Positions 8,755-17,556 are shown, numbered from the stretch's first letter. The stretch is 64,000 bases of DNA from Streptomyces sp. NRRL WC-3742 (GCF_000720635.1 NZ_JOCF01000035.1:25486-89485), one strand, 5' to 3'. Notes: generated by a model not told the origin, from the letters alone. Numbers and translations: made by a program.

Positions 8755-9912
8755 TCAGCTGAGGAGTAGGCAGGCGTCCCAGCTCCCGTCGGCCGGGTGG
8801 AGGGCGAGGGCGGCGCCGGCGGTGCCCTCCAGGAGGGTGGCGGGTTCTCCGACGGCGAGGGCGGCGGTGAGGTCGCGGGTGGTGGTGGCGGTGAGGGCGG
8901 GGAGGTGAGCCGCCAGGGAGGCGGCGTCCTCGGCCATGCGTCGGGTGATCCGGAGCAGGCCGGCGGTGCCGTGGCAGAGTCCGGGGCCGGACAGGTGCCA
9001 GGTGGCGGGGTCGGCCAGGGTGGCGGCGAGGGCGGTGACGGCGGTGGTGCGCCAGTCGTCGCGGGCCAGGGCGGTGCCGGCGAGGTGGAGTGCGCGGGCG
9101 GCGCCCGGGGTGCCGTAGCACCAGGCGGCCCGGGTGGGTGCGTCGGCGGGTGGCCGGCCCGACTCCACGTCCTCGACGGGTACGGTCATCGGCCAGCCGC
9201 CGGTGGGAAGCCGGTGGGCGGTGAGTCCGAGTGCCAGCGCCTCGATCGCCTCATCGTGTCCGGGCACCCGCACGTCGTGGAGGCGGGCCAGGGACAGGAG
9301 CGCGAGCGGGCCCGGAATCCCGTGTGCCAGGCCGAGGTTGACGTGGCCTCGGGGGTGGTCGGGGTCCGCGCCGGGCAGCCCCGGGCCGCCGGCCGTCCAC
9401 CAGCGCGGCAGCGGCTCGCCGGTCGGCGCGGCCAGGTCCACCAGGGCGGCGAGGAGATCGGCGAGCGCCGGTCCGTGCGGGTCCAGGGCGAGCAGCAGCC
9501 GGCCCAGGCCCGCGGCGCCCGAGACGGTGTCGAAGGTGTGTGCCCGCAGTCCCGCCCCCGCCGCCAGGTCGGCGCGCAGCGCGGCCACCCGTCCGGCGGC
9601 GGTTTCGGCGACCCGGGGTGTCAGGGCGTCGAGCAGCCCCCGGTACTCGCCGGGGCCGCGCGCCATCGTGCGGGCGGCGAAGGCCACGGCGGCGGCGCCG
9701 GAGTAGAGGCCGCCTCCGCGCATCGCCCCGGGGGCCTTGACCGCGGCCGCGAGCTGTCCGTGCGCGGCCCGGCGCAGCGCGGGGTCCTCGCCCGCGAGGA
9801 CGGCGAGGGCGAGCGCCGCGCCGCTGTGGCCGGCGCCGAGCCCGGGGGTGAAGGCGGCTTCGGGTTTGGCGAGTTGGGCGGCGACGGCCTCGACCGCTTC
9901 GTCGGGGGTCAT
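8755..9912 (-). CDS. lanC: Lanthionine synthetase C (LanC)
   Basis: 385 residues from ATG 9912. LanC enzymes add cysteine thiols to dehydrated Ser/Thr on the precursor, using a zinc ion held by Cys-Cys-His. The ligands are visible as WCYGTPG (Cys265) and LCHG (Cys313, His314), with LAHGIPG (His197) in the place of the catalytic histidine, and the GXXG repeats of the alpha/alpha toroid are spread along the chain. Its ATG overlaps the stop of lanB by 4 bp, so the two are translated from one transcript. Confidence 0.93.
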   Translation of the reverse strand: MTPDEAVEAVAAQLAKPEAAFTPGLGAGHSGAALALAVLAGEDPALRRAAHGQLAAAVKAPGAMRGGGLYSGAAAVAFAARTMARGPGEYRGLLDALTPRVAETAAGRVAALRADLAAGAGLRAHTFDTVSGAAGLGRLLLALDPHGPALADLLAALVDLAAPTGEPLPRWWTAGGPGLPGADPDHPRGHVNLGLAHGIPGPLALLSLARLHDVRVPGHDEAIEALALGLTAHRLPTGGWPMTVPVEDVESGRPPADAPTRAAWCYGTPGAARALHLAGTALARDDWRTTAVTALAATLADPATWHLSGPGLCHGTAGLLRITRRMAEDAASLAAHLPALTATTTRDLTAALAVGEPATLLEGTAGAALALHPADGSWDACLLLS

Positions 9913-12900
9913 CGGCCCCCCTCCCCTGTACTCGTCGGGCGGGTGCGGTGGGCTTCGAGGGCGCCTCGGGCGAGTGCGTAGGCGCGGCGTTCGGCTTCGC
10001 GGTCGATGCCGATGAGGCGGTTGTGCCCCATGTGCAGCAGGGAGGTGAGGGCGGGGCCGGCGGACTCCGGGGCGAGGTGCGCGGCGTACTCGGTGAGGCG
10101 GGCGCCGCGCTCCTGCCAGGCTGCGGTGAGCGCCGGGTCGGCGGGCAGGAGGCCCCCGCCGGGGGTGGCGGGGCCGTCCGGGCCGATGGCGCGCAGGGCG
10201 GCGGCGCGGTGGGTGCGGAATGCCTGGTGGTGCTGTTCGGACTTGGGGTACGTGGCGGCGATCCAGGCGCCGACGGGCGGCGCGGCGGCGCGCGCCGCCA
10301 GGAAGTCCCGGGCGGTGCCGGTGAGGTTGACGGCGGCGAGCAGTGCACCGGGCACCGTACGGGAGGCGCGGGCCAGGCGCAGCGTCTCGACGGCGACGAG
10401 GCTGTCGGCGTGGAAGACGCGCTCGGCGTGGGCGAGGGCGTCCGGTCCGCCGTACCGGTCCGTCTCGGGCGCGTAGCTGTCCAGTCGCAGGTCGGCGGCG
10501 AGCCCGGCGCGGCGCAGGTCATGGGCCCAGTCGTGGACGGCGGGCAGCAGGTCCGCGGCGAGGGCGGGCGGGGTGCCGTGGAAGCGCAGCCGCAGGTGGG
10601 GCGCGGGGTCGCGGTAGCGGATGAAGAACCAGCGGTCCACGTCGCCGGGCAGGGCGGCGAGGAGGCGGGGCAGGTGGTCGGCGAGGATCTCGTCGTGGCG
10701 GGCCTCGGTGGCGGCGAGGCGGGCGAACAGCCAGGGGCCGCCGGGGAGTTCGGGCGTACGGGCGTGAGCGGCGGGCAGCGGCCGGCGTGCCGGGGAGTCG
10801 GCCGGGCGCGCGGCGCGGCGCAGCGGGACGACGAGTTCGGTGACGTGACCGCGCAGCCAGCCGCCGTCCCCCGCGAGGTCCTCCTGGAGCACGGTGGGCC
10901 GCCCGGAGCGGGCCTGGCTGTGCAGGAGGCGGAGGTGCCAGGGGTCGTCGAGGTCGAGGCCGATGCGCTGGTCGCCGCTGAGCAGCCGCACGGCGGCGGG
11001 TACGCCCCAGCGGCGGCGCCACCGGGCGAGGCCCTGCGCCCACTGCTCGTACGGGCTGTCGGCGGGCGGCACGGGGTCGGTGAGGCGCCAGGCGGCGGGG
11101 GCGAGGACGACCCGGCCGCGCCGAACGCGGGGCAGCGCGGGGGCACTGGCGGCGGCGCCCCAGTCCCAGGGCTGCCAGGGGCGTTGCCCGGTGAGCGCGA
11201 CCTCCTGGAGGAAGCGGGCCGCGTTGGGGGCGCCGGTGCGCAGGTTGAGCGCGTGGTGGGCGGTGGCGCGGATCTCGCGGCCGAGGCTGCGGGAGTGGAC
11301 GCTGAGGCGCTCGGTGTCGGCGAGGACGACGAGGTCGTCCAGCGGGATCACGGCGGGGCCGCCGTCCTCGGGGAAGGCGCTGACGGTCACGCGGTGGTCG
11401 AGCCAGCGCGGGGTGAGCGCGATGTTGGCGTGGCGGGCGCGGTAGGGGGTGAACTCCAGGTGTGCGTCCAGGACTTCACCGTCCTCGAGGCCGGCGGCAG
11501 CGGCCAGGAGGGCGCCACCGCCGAGCTGGGCGGCGAACCGGCCGAAGGTGGCCCCGGCGCGGTCGCTGCCGGCGGTCGGCGAGAGTACGAGGCGGAACCG
11601 CCCGTCGTCCAGGGCGTCGAGCGAGTCGGCGGCGAGTTCGGCGTACAGCTCCATGGAGGCGGGCGGGGTGTCGGCGGCGCCGCCCTCCTGCTGCTGGAGG
11701 ACCAGCCGGGCGAGCAATTCGTCGTCGAGGACGACCTCGGGCAGCGGCCCGCCGGGCTCCCGGTCGGCGAGCGCGCCCGCCGCGAGCTCGGCCAGCAGGC
11801 GGTCGCGCGCCGCGTCGGCGTCGCTGCGGGCGCGGGCGGGCTGCGGGGTCGCCGCGCCCCGCGCGCCTGCCGGGCGCCGGTAGCCGGCGGGCGGGCCGAG
11901 GCCCGTGTCGGGGTCGAGCAGTTCGGCGAGCGGGACCGGGCTGTCGGTGCCGTACCGCTCGACGAACTCGGCGTGGTAGGCGCGCAGGTGCTCGGGTGCG
12001 GTGGCCGGTGGTGAGAGCCGCCACAAGACCGTGGCGGTGTGCTCCAGTTCGGTGCGGACCTGCTCGGGCAGGACCACCTCCGCGTCCAGCGCGAGGTCGG
12101 CGTGGAGGGGTCGGTCGGCGGGCGAAAGGCGGGTCATCCGCCGCCGCGCCTCACGCAGCGCGGTGGTGGCCTGCCCGCGCGGCGAGGCGGCAGCCTGCGC
12201 CAACAGGTCTCGTACGGAGGCGAGTTCGGCGCGCACGGGGTGCCCGTCGGGCAGCCGCTCGAGGACGTGACCGAGCAGGTCCGTGCTGTCCGGCGGCGGT
12301 GTCAGGTCGGTGAGCAGGAACCCCTGGGCGACCAGCGTGCGCACCAGCCCGGTGATCGCCTCGGCCGGGGCGGCGGGGAAGTCGGCGGCCAGGGCGGCGA
12401 GCAGGTCGGCGTGGCGCAGCGGACGGGCGGCATGGCGGACGGCGGCCCGGACGGCGGCGGTGGCGCGGACGGTCCGCTCGGTGACGGGCTGCGCGTCCGC
12501 GTCCCCACCGGTGGCGGCGCCCCGCTCGGGCAGGTACGGCAGGACGAGCCGGTCGCCGCGCAGAACGACCTGCTGGTCGGCGGCCAGCCGCAGCCCGGCC
12601 AGTACCTGCGGCTCGGTGCACAGCCGGTCCAGGAGCGGGAGCAGCCAGCCGAGGTCGGGGCGGAACGTGCGGCGCTCGGCACCGTCCCAGCGGACCTTGG
12701 CCCGGGCGTCGAAGCGGCCCGTCGCGACGGCGGCCATCAGCCCGAAGGGGGTCGGGCGGGTGGCCATCCGCAGCCGGTAGCGCCCGACGGCCTCGGCGGC
12801 GCGGCCCGCAGCGGCGGGGCGCAGGGCAACGGCCGGGCCCAAGGCGGCAGGGTGCAAGGCGGCGGGGCCCAAGGCGGCGGCTGCCTGATCGAGGACATCG

Positions 12901-13100
12901 GCCAGGGAGGGGCTGGACACCTCGATCGCCTCGCGCAACACCGGGTCGGCGGCGGCCTCGGCGAGGTAGGCCGACGGGCCCTCGTCGCCCGGCCCGGCGG
13001 CGTTCCGGTGCAGGCGGGCAACGGCGGGTGTGCGCAGCAGGACGGGATCGGTCGCGGTGAACAGCACGTCCCGGGCCGTCCCGCGCGTCTTCTTGCCCAC
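9909..13100 (-). CDS. lanB: Class I lanthipeptide dehydratase (LanB)
   Basis: 1063 residues from GTG/ATG at 13100. Full-length LanB: an N-terminal glutamylation region (residues 1 to ~720, opening with TDPVLLRTPAVARL and containing RYRLRMATRPTPFGLMAA) plus a C-terminal elimination (SpaB_C) domain from ~770 with WFFIRYRDPAPHLRLRFHG. These enzymes transfer Glu from Glu-tRNA to Ser/Thr and then eliminate it to give Dha/Dhb. The gene diverges from the precursor gene across a 245-bp gap and is followed by overlapping lanC. No transporter or protease gene follows. Confidence 0.93.
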   Translation of the reverse strand: MGKKTRGTARDVLFTATDPVLLRTPAVARLHRNAAGPGDEGPSAYLAEAAADPVLREAIEVSSPSLADVLDQAAAALGPAALHPAALGPAVALRPAAAGRAAEAVGRYRLRMATRPTPFGLMAAVATGRFDARAKVRWDGAERRTFRPDLGWLLPLLDRLCTEPQVLAGLRLAADQQVVLRGDRLVLPYLPERGAATGGDADAQPVTERTVRATAAVRAAVRHAARPLRHADLLAALAADFPAAPAEAITGLVRTLVAQGFLLTDLTPPPDSTDLLGHVLERLPDGHPVRAELASVRDLLAQAAASPRGQATTALREARRRMTRLSPADRPLHADLALDAEVVLPEQVRTELEHTATVLWRLSPPATAPEHLRAYHAEFVERYGTDSPVPLAELLDPDTGLGPPAGYRRPAGARGAATPQPARARSDADAARDRLLAELAAGALADREPGGPLPEVVLDDELLARLVLQQQEGGAADTPPASMELYAELAADSLDALDDGRFRLVLSPTAGSDRAGATFGRFAAQLGGGALLAAAAGLEDGEVLDAHLEFTPYRARHANIALTPRWLDHRVTVSAFPEDGGPAVIPLDDLVVLADTERLSVHSRSLGREIRATAHHALNLRTGAPNAARFLQEVALTGQRPWQPWDWGAAASAPALPRVRRGRVVLAPAAWRLTDPVPPADSPYEQWAQGLARWRRRWGVPAAVRLLSGDQRIGLDLDDPWHLRLLHSQARSGRPTVLQEDLAGDGGWLRGHVTELVVPLRRAARPADSPARRPLPAAHARTPELPGGPWLFARLAATEARHDEILADHLPRLLAALPGDVDRWFFIRYRDPAPHLRLRFHGTPPALAADLLPAVHDWAHDLRRAGLAADLRLDSYAPETDRYGGPDALAHAERVFHADSLVAVETLRLARASRTVPGALLAAVNLTGTARDFLAARAAAPPVGAWIAATYPKSEQHHQAFRTHRAAALRAIGPDGPATPGGGLLPADPALTAAWQERGARLTEYAAHLAPESAGPALTSLLHMGHNRLIGIDREAERRAYALARGALEAHRTRPTSTGEGGR

Positions 13101-13345
13101 CGTGCCGCTCCCGTGCCTCGTGACGTGTGATTCGCGCTTCGTGCGTCGTGCGTCGTGCCCCGTGTCGTCCGTCGGCTCGTTCTATCCCGATGGTCGAAAA
13201 CTGTCCACGGTTGATCAGAAGTCATCAATAGTTGGCTGAATTCGCCTATTCATCCGAGTGCAGTCATTGTCCGGCCCTACGACGAGTGCCTAACGTCCGC
13301 TGCAGTCCGCCGCGGCAGTCGCGGCACCGACGGAAGGAGACCCTC

Positions 13346-13477
13346 ATGGCGAACGACATGCAGGAGCTGTTCGACCTCGACGTCCAGGACCTCGTCGCCG
13401 CCGAGACCGGCGAGCAGGAGGAAGCGGCGTTCAGCATCTCGTGCGAAGGCTCCTGCACCCGCCCGTACTGCATCTGA
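13346..13477 (+). CDS. lanA: FxLD-type class I lanthipeptide precursor
   Basis: 43 residues from ATG 13346, with GGAAGGAGA seven bp upstream. The leader carries the class I recognition box FDLD (residues 9-12) within ELFDLDVQDLV, followed by an acidic stretch. The core is about residues 27-43 and includes Ser30, Ser32, Cys33, Ser36, Cys37, Thr38, Arg39, Pro40, Tyr41 and Cys42. With three cysteines and four Ser/Thr, up to three (methyl)lanthionine rings are possible, for example Ser30-Cys33 and Thr38-Cys42. The leader cleavage site is not certain (no GG or PQ motif). Transcribed away from lanB and ended by a strong hairpin. Confidence 0.9.
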   Translation: MANDMQELFDLDVQDLVAAETGEQEEAAFSISCEGSCTRPYCI

Positions 13478-13517
13478 TCAGCGCGATCCGCCTGATCCCG
13501 TAGCAGTACGGGTACCG

Positions 13518-13567
13518 CCGGGCGCGGTTGCCCGGACCGTTCGTACGGTCCGGGCAGCCGCGCCCGG
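13518..13567. terminator. Long bidirectional terminator between lanA and the JmjC gene
   Basis: Inner stem CCCGGACCGT/ACGGTCCGGG (13531-13540, 13545-13554) with a TCGT loop, extended by CCGGGCGCGG/CCGCGCCCGG (13518-13527, 13558-13567). It lies 40 bp after the lanA stop and 18 bp before the end of the convergent oxygenase gene, so it can serve both. Confidence 0.85.
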
Positions 13568-13584
13568 TCGTGTTTCCCTCCTGA

Positions 13585-14496
13585 TCAACCGCCCAGCGGC
13601 CCCGGCGAGTCCGGCGAGTCCGGCGCGGGCGCGGGCGCGGGCAGCGGTCCCCGCGCCAGCCGCACCAGCTCCTGCGGAGTCAGCCCGGCCAGGCGCTCCC
13701 GGCTGAGCCGCAGCACCTCACCGGCCGCGGCGAGCAACTCCTCGTCCGTCCCCGGCCGTTCGGGCAGGCCCTCCTCCTCCGCGCCGCCGGCCAGGAACTC
13801 GCCGACCGCCGCGTGCAGCCGCCCCACACCCGCCTCCCGCACGGTGAACGACAGGTGCACCGACAGCCCCTGACGCCCCACCGCCGCATGCGGCGCGCCC
13901 CGCGGCACGTACAGCACCTCCCCCGGCGCGAGCACCGTGTGCAGCGCCACGGGCCCCGGCTCGGGCGCGAGCCCCGGGCGCCACCGGCCGTCCGCCGGCG
14001 CCTCGTGGACCGTCCACTCCTTCTCCCCCGCCAGCTGCACCACCAGCACGTCCGCGTCGTCCCGGTGCACGTCCAGCCCGCGCCGCCCGGCCCCCGTCGC
14101 GAAGCAGAACGCCTCGGTCCGACGGCCCAGACGCAGCGCGATGTCCGTGGCCAACGCCCGTACGGGGCCGTGCCATTGGTCCAGCTGCGGGAGCAGCAGG
14201 GTCGCGCCTTCGCCGAGCAGCTCGGCGATCCGCTCGGGGTCGGCCCACCCGTCCTCCCGCCGCCCGGCCACCGTACGGGCGGTGCAGAACCGCTCCGGCG
14301 CCACGACCTCGCCGTCCTGCACCATCTCCACGTACGGCACCCGCAGCAGCCCGCCGCGCAGCACCGCGTCCAGCTCCTGCGGCCGCGGCAGCCCGGCGGG
14401 CCACCCGTCAGGCCGGAACAGCTGCGGCCTGCGCTCCTCCAGCGTCTTGGCGAAGGCACCCGCGTCCCCCACCAGCTGCTCCAGCACTCGCCCCAT
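13585..14496 (-). CDS. JmjC/cupin-4 type Fe(II)/2-oxoglutarate oxygenase
   Basis: 303 residues from ATG 14496, preceded by GGGAGA at 7 bp; the longer open frame to 14916 lacks support. It has the iron triad of ribosomal-oxygenase (YcfD/RoxA) like enzymes: DVHRDD gives His144 and Asp146, and RGAPHAAV gives His203, all within a jelly-roll pattern (VVQLAGEKEWTVHE, APGEVLYVPRG). Family members hydroxylate Arg or His side chains of proteins. Its position, convergent with lanA across a shared terminator, suggests it tailors the lanthipeptide, but it could be an unrelated ribosomal-protein hydroxylase. The C-terminus is an Ala-Pro tail. Confidence 0.8.
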   Translation of the reverse strand: MGRVLEQLVGDAGAFAKTLEERRPQLFRPDGWPAGLPRPQELDAVLRGGLLRVPYVEMVQDGEVVAPERFCTARTVAGRREDGWADPERIAELLGEGATLLLPQLDQWHGPVRALATDIALRLGRRTEAFCFATGAGRRGLDVHRDDADVLVVQLAGEKEWTVHEAPADGRWRPGLAPEPGPVALHTVLAPGEVLYVPRGAPHAAVGRQGLSVHLSFTVREAGVGRLHAAVGEFLAGGAEEEGLPERPGTDEELLAAAGEVLRLSRERLAGLTPQELVRLARGPLPAPAPAPDSPDSPGPLGG

Positions 14497-14785
14497 CGCC
14501 CGTCTCCCAACGTCTCGTCCGGCCCGGCCTCCAACGGCCGACCGTCCCATGACGAACGGATGAACAAGGGGAAGCGGTTGAACCGCATCCACGGCCGGAA
14601 CGGGAACAGGCCACCTTCCCGGCGCGCCCGTCCACACACCAGACACCCGAATCCGCAGGTCGGCGTACCTCACCCCTGCCACCGGCGCCGGGCACGCGAC
14701 CGCAGCGGGCGAAATCCGGCGGACGTGGGATAGATCACACCGGCACCCGTGAACGGCCCACGGCCCCGGGACGTGCGGCGCCTCG
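14497..14785. other. Intergenic region upstream of the JmjC gene
   Basis: Presumably holds the promoter of the oxygenase gene. I see no clear -35/-10 pair, repeat or small gene. Confidence 0.35.
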
Positions 14786-15034
14786 TCACTCCGACGAAGG
14801 CTCGCCCTCCTCGGGCTCCCGGTCCCTGCTCGGGATGCTGCCCGGCTCCCAGCCGAGAACCTCCTCGAAGCGCCGGGCCGAGAACGAGGTGGGAGTCTGC
14901 CCACCCTCTTGTTCATGGACCCGGATGGTCGCGATGCTCAACTCGGTCCGGTAGGCGAGCTCACTCACGGAGATGCCCTCGGCTTCCCGGTACTCGATCA
15001 GCGCTTTCGCCAGCCGCTCGGATTCCTCACTCAT
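14786..15034 (-). CDS. XRE-family HTH regulator
   Basis: 82 residues from ATG 15034. A Cro/CI helix-turn-helix spans residues ~7-60 (LIEYREAEGISVSELAYRTE, then SIATIRVHEQ), followed by a short acidic tail. It is the nearest regulator to the lanthipeptide locus, upstream of the oxygenase gene on the same strand but 290 bp away, so control of the cluster is possible but unproven. Confidence 0.75.
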   Translation of the reverse strand: MSEESERLAKALIEYREAEGISVSELAYRTELSIATIRVHEQEGGQTPTSFSARRFEEVLGWEPGSIPSRDREPEEGEPSSE

Positions 15035-15225
15035 GGCCCGAGCGTCCCTCCCCACGAACGGTTCGTCAGCCCTTCCCGGTCCGCCCACGCCTTCCGGCCT
15101 CCTCCCACTCCCTCAAGCGTCGGAGGCGTTCTCACCCGAAGCAGCACGAACAATCGAAAAGACCCGGGCTCGCCGGGAACCTCCCAGCTTGATCGACCGA
15201 TTCGAACAGGGGCAGGCTCTCCCCC

Positions 15226-15543
15226 GTGGAAGACACCTGGACGATCATCAACTCCCTTGCTGCCCGCCTCGATTCACACTCCGACCGCAGCGACGAGCAA
15301 CGCTGGACCCTCCAGGCCCTCAAGCTCCAGGAGGAGGCCGGCGAGGTCGCCGAAGCCGTCATCGGAGCCCTCGGCGTCAACCCCCGCAAGGGCCACTCCC
15401 ACGACTGGGACGACGTCCGCAAGGAGGCGTGCGACGTGGCCGTCTCCGCCCTCGTGATGCTCGCCCGCATGGGCGGAGACCCGCCCCGCTTCTTCGCCGA
15501 CCACCTCCGCGCGGTCGCCGCCCGAGGGAGCGCCGCCCCGTGA
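15226..15543 (+). CDS. MazG-like NTP pyrophosphohydrolase
   Basis: 105 residues from ATG/GTG 15226. The all-alpha NTP-PPase motif EEAGEVAEA (residues ~36-44) and the downstream KEACDVAVSA (Asp of the EExxE...ExxD metal site) place it in the MazG-like family, which hydrolyses nucleoside triphosphates to monophosphates. The stop overlaps the GTG of the Nudix gene (GTGA), so it opens a three-gene operon that looks devoted to nucleotide housecleaning. Confidence 0.8.
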   Translation: MEDTWTIINSLAARLDSHSDRSDEQRWTLQALKLQEEAGEVAEAVIGALGVNPRKGHSHDWDDVRKEACDVAVSALVMLARMGGDPPRFFADHLRAVAARGSAAP

Positions 15544-15998
15544 CCCACCCGGAAACGGACCCGGTCACCCTGGTCGTCGGCGTCCACCTCGTCCTCCTCG
15601 ACCAGGGCGAGGTCCTGCTCGGGCGCCGCCGCAACACCAGCTACGCCGCCGGCCTGTGGCACCTCCCGGCCGGACACATGGAACACGGCGAGGCCGTGAC
15701 CCGAGCGATGGCGCGCGAGGCCGAGGAGGAACTCGGCATCACCGTCGCCGAGCACGACCTCACCCTCGTCCACACCCTGCACCACCTCGACGCCGACGAC
15801 GGCCGCAGCCGCCTCCAGCTCTTCTTCCGCGCCGCCCACTACGAGGGCCGGCTCCGCAACGCCGAGCCGCACAAGTGCGAGGAACTGCGCCGCTGGCCCC
15901 TCGACCGGCTGCCGCACGACACGGTGCCCTACACCGCGCACGCCCTCGGCGAGATCACCCGCGGCAACCCGCTCTCCACCATCGGCTGGCCGACCTAG
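15540..15998 (+). CDS. Nudix hydrolase
   Basis: 152 residues from GTG 15540, coupled to the MazG-like gene by a 4-bp overlap. The Nudix box is complete: G-HMEHG-E-AVTRAMA-REAEEELGI (residues ~43-65), which binds the metal and hydrolyses a nucleoside diphosphate linked to another group. The RRR after VLLG and the GLWHLPAGH turn are typical. The exact substrate is not readable. A longer open frame starts upstream inside the MazG-like gene and is not used. Confidence 0.88.
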   Translation: MTHPETDPVTLVVGVHLVLLDQGEVLLGRRRNTSYAAGLWHLPAGHMEHGEAVTRAMAREAEEELGITVAEHDLTLVHTLHHLDADDGRSRLQLFFRAAHYEGRLRNAEPHKCEELRRWPLDRLPHDTVPYTAHALGEITRGNPLSTIGWPT

Positions 15999-16018
15999 CC
16001 ACTACCGGAGGAACCACC

Positions 16019-16495
16019 GTGCCCGGTCCCGCCGTACGCCCCGTACGCCCCGCCGGTCCGCAGGACGCCGACGAACTGATGCGCCTGCGCGTCGAAGTCC
16101 TCGACGGGCTCGAGCTCACCGACGCCTGGCGCTCCACCTTCCGCGACGACATGCGCGCCCGCCTCGGCACCGACCCGCACCTACTCGCGTACGTCGTCCC
16201 CGCCGACGGGCACACCCTGGCCTCGTGCGCCATCGGCATCGTCTACCGCGGCTACCTCGGCCCGACCCACCCGACCGGCCTGTGGGGCCGCATCCACGCG
16301 GTGGTCACCGACCCCGCCCACCGACGCCTCGGCCACGCCCGCGCCGTCACCGCCGCCCTGATCGACGGCCTCCGGACGGCCGGCTGCGGATCGATCGAAC
16401 TGCGCGCCACCGACGCCGGCGCCCCGCTCTACCGCTCCCTCGGCTTCGGCCCCCTGGACGGCTACATGGCCCTGCGCCCCGCCCCGGAGGGGTAG
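16019..16495 (+). CDS. GNAT-family N-acetyltransferase
   Basis: 158 residues from GTG 16019, with GGAGGA 7 bp upstream and 20 bp after the Nudix stop. The GNAT fold is seen in RIHAVVTDPAHRRLGHARAV (the RxxGxA acetyl-CoA loop, here RRLGHA) and the C-terminal SIELRATDAGAPLYRSLGF. Third gene of the MazG/Nudix/GNAT operon; acceptor unknown. Confidence 0.85.
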   Translation: MPGPAVRPVRPAGPQDADELMRLRVEVLDGLELTDAWRSTFRDDMRARLGTDPHLLAYVVPADGHTLASCAIGIVYRGYLGPTHPTGLWGRIHAVVTDPAHRRLGHARAVTAALIDGLRTAGCGSIELRATDAGAPLYRSLGFGPLDGYMALRPAPEG

Positions 16496-16613
16496 GCGCG
16501 GCAGGTGCCGCCCGGGCCGTGCCCTGCGGAGCATCTGACGGTCCGTGGCCGGACGGACCGGCGGTGGACGCCGGTCCGCGTGAGGGGGTTCATCGGCCGG
16601 ACGGACCGGAGTT

Positions 16614-17279
16614 TCAACCCCGGTATCCGGTGCCGCGTACACGGGGCTCGAACTCCCCACACAGGTACGTCTCCGGCACCTCCTCCGTCATCGGCACCGA
16701 CCAGTAGTCGCGTTTGCCCGTCATTGCCAGGTACTGCGCCCTGTCATCGCGATGGCAGCGGATTCCCAGCAGAGGGTTGCCGGCCGGAGAGTAGTCGGAG
16801 AAGAGGCACGTGAGGCAGCTGCGGAAGCGGAAGCCGTCCGGCAGCGCGGCCGCCAGCCGGAGCAGGCCGTCCTCGAACCGATCGTCCACCACCGAGAAGG
16901 TCTGCCCCTCGAGGTCGATGGACAGCCGAATGACCGGTTCGCGCCGCGGCGCTTCGCCCTCGCGCAGCTCCACAGCGAACCGGATCGGGAACAGCTGCTC
17001 GCCCGCAGGCCCTTCCAGGGTGCACGGGAGGTCGCCGGTGAGGACACAGGCCGTCAGGGCACCGAAGGCGTCGAGGAAGAGGCCGGCCTCGACCGCGGCG
17101 GGCGCGTCGACCGGCTCCAGGCTGTCGAAGTCGCCCCCGCAGACGCCGACGCCGCGCACGGTGGAGTGAATCTCGAAGCCCAGCATCGGCGTTCCGGCCA
17201 GCGGCTCGAACCGCCATGTGACCGGCTCCGCACCGTGATCATCGGCGTACTCGCCCGGGAATGACTGCGGGATCACCAT
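16614..17279 (-). CDS. Conserved hypothetical protein (DUF6304-like)
   Basis: 221 residues from ATG 17279. It resembles an uncharacterised actinomycete family (I believe DUF6304, from memory). Notable features are several cysteines in short motifs (VCGGDFDSLEPVD near residue 47, CLTCLFSDYSP near 155, GIRCHRDD near 174, YLCGEFEPR near the end), which could bind a metal, although no enzyme motif is recognised. Soluble, no signal peptide. Convergent with the GNAT gene. Confidence 0.65.
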   Translation of the reverse strand: MVIPQSFPGEYADDHGAEPVTWRFEPLAGTPMLGFEIHSTVRGVGVCGGDFDSLEPVDAPAAVEAGLFLDAFGALTACVLTGDLPCTLEGPAGEQLFPIRFAVELREGEAPRREPVIRLSIDLEGQTFSVVDDRFEDGLLRLAAALPDGFRFRSCLTCLFSDYSPAGNPLLGIRCHRDDRAQYLAMTGKRDYWSVPMTEEVPETYLCGEFEPRVRGTGYRG

Positions 17280-17318
17280 CCACCTCCACAGCGATGATCC
17301 CGCGCGCTCCTGCGAAGG

Positions 17319-17337
17319 AAGTCGGCCGGGCCGACTT
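17319..17337. terminator. Hairpin upstream of the DUF6304-like gene
   Basis: AAGTCGGCC/GGCCGACTT inverted repeat (17319-17327, 17329-17337). Its stem sequence resembles the inner stem at 6274-6296. It could terminate transcription from the cis-prenyltransferase side (minus strand) or be a regulatory site. Confidence 0.45.
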
Positions 17338-17481
17338 TCTGCACAGCGACGCAGAGATCGATCTCGACCTCAATCCTGCTCGAGATTCTACGGTACTTGC
17401 ACCAACGATCGTTCCAGGAGGCAGTTTTGACAACCCGGCACACACCCGACGCCGCGCGTGTCGGCGGATGCTCCGGCCGGC

Positions 17482-17556
17482 TCAGCCGCCGTAGCGCCGC
17501 TGCCTGGCGGCGAAGCTGCGGACGGCGCGCAGGAAGTCGACCTCACGGAACGCGGG
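17482..17556 (-). pseudogene. Displaced C-terminal tail of the cis-prenyltransferase
   Basis: Directly after the TGA at 17557-17559, in the same frame, the sequence reads PAFREVDFLRAVRSFAARQR and ends RYGG-stop at 17482. This is the normal end of actinobacterial isoprenyl transferases. The preceding stop replaces the Trp (TGG) expected in the family's Tyr/Cys-Trp-Pro stretch. Confidence 0.85.

Noticed and set aside
9948..12014. Long plus frame antisense to lanB
   Set aside because: Glycine-rich, low-complexity translation without any domain; antisense shadow.
13232..13345. Longer version of the lanthipeptide precursor starting at 13232
   Set aside because: The extra 38 residues do not look like a leader; GGAAGGAGA before ATG 13346 fits the shorter form.
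14497..14916. N-terminal extension of the JmjC oxygenase
   Set aside because: Residues before ATG 14496 are low-complexity and lack the fold; the strong ribosome site supports the shorter start.
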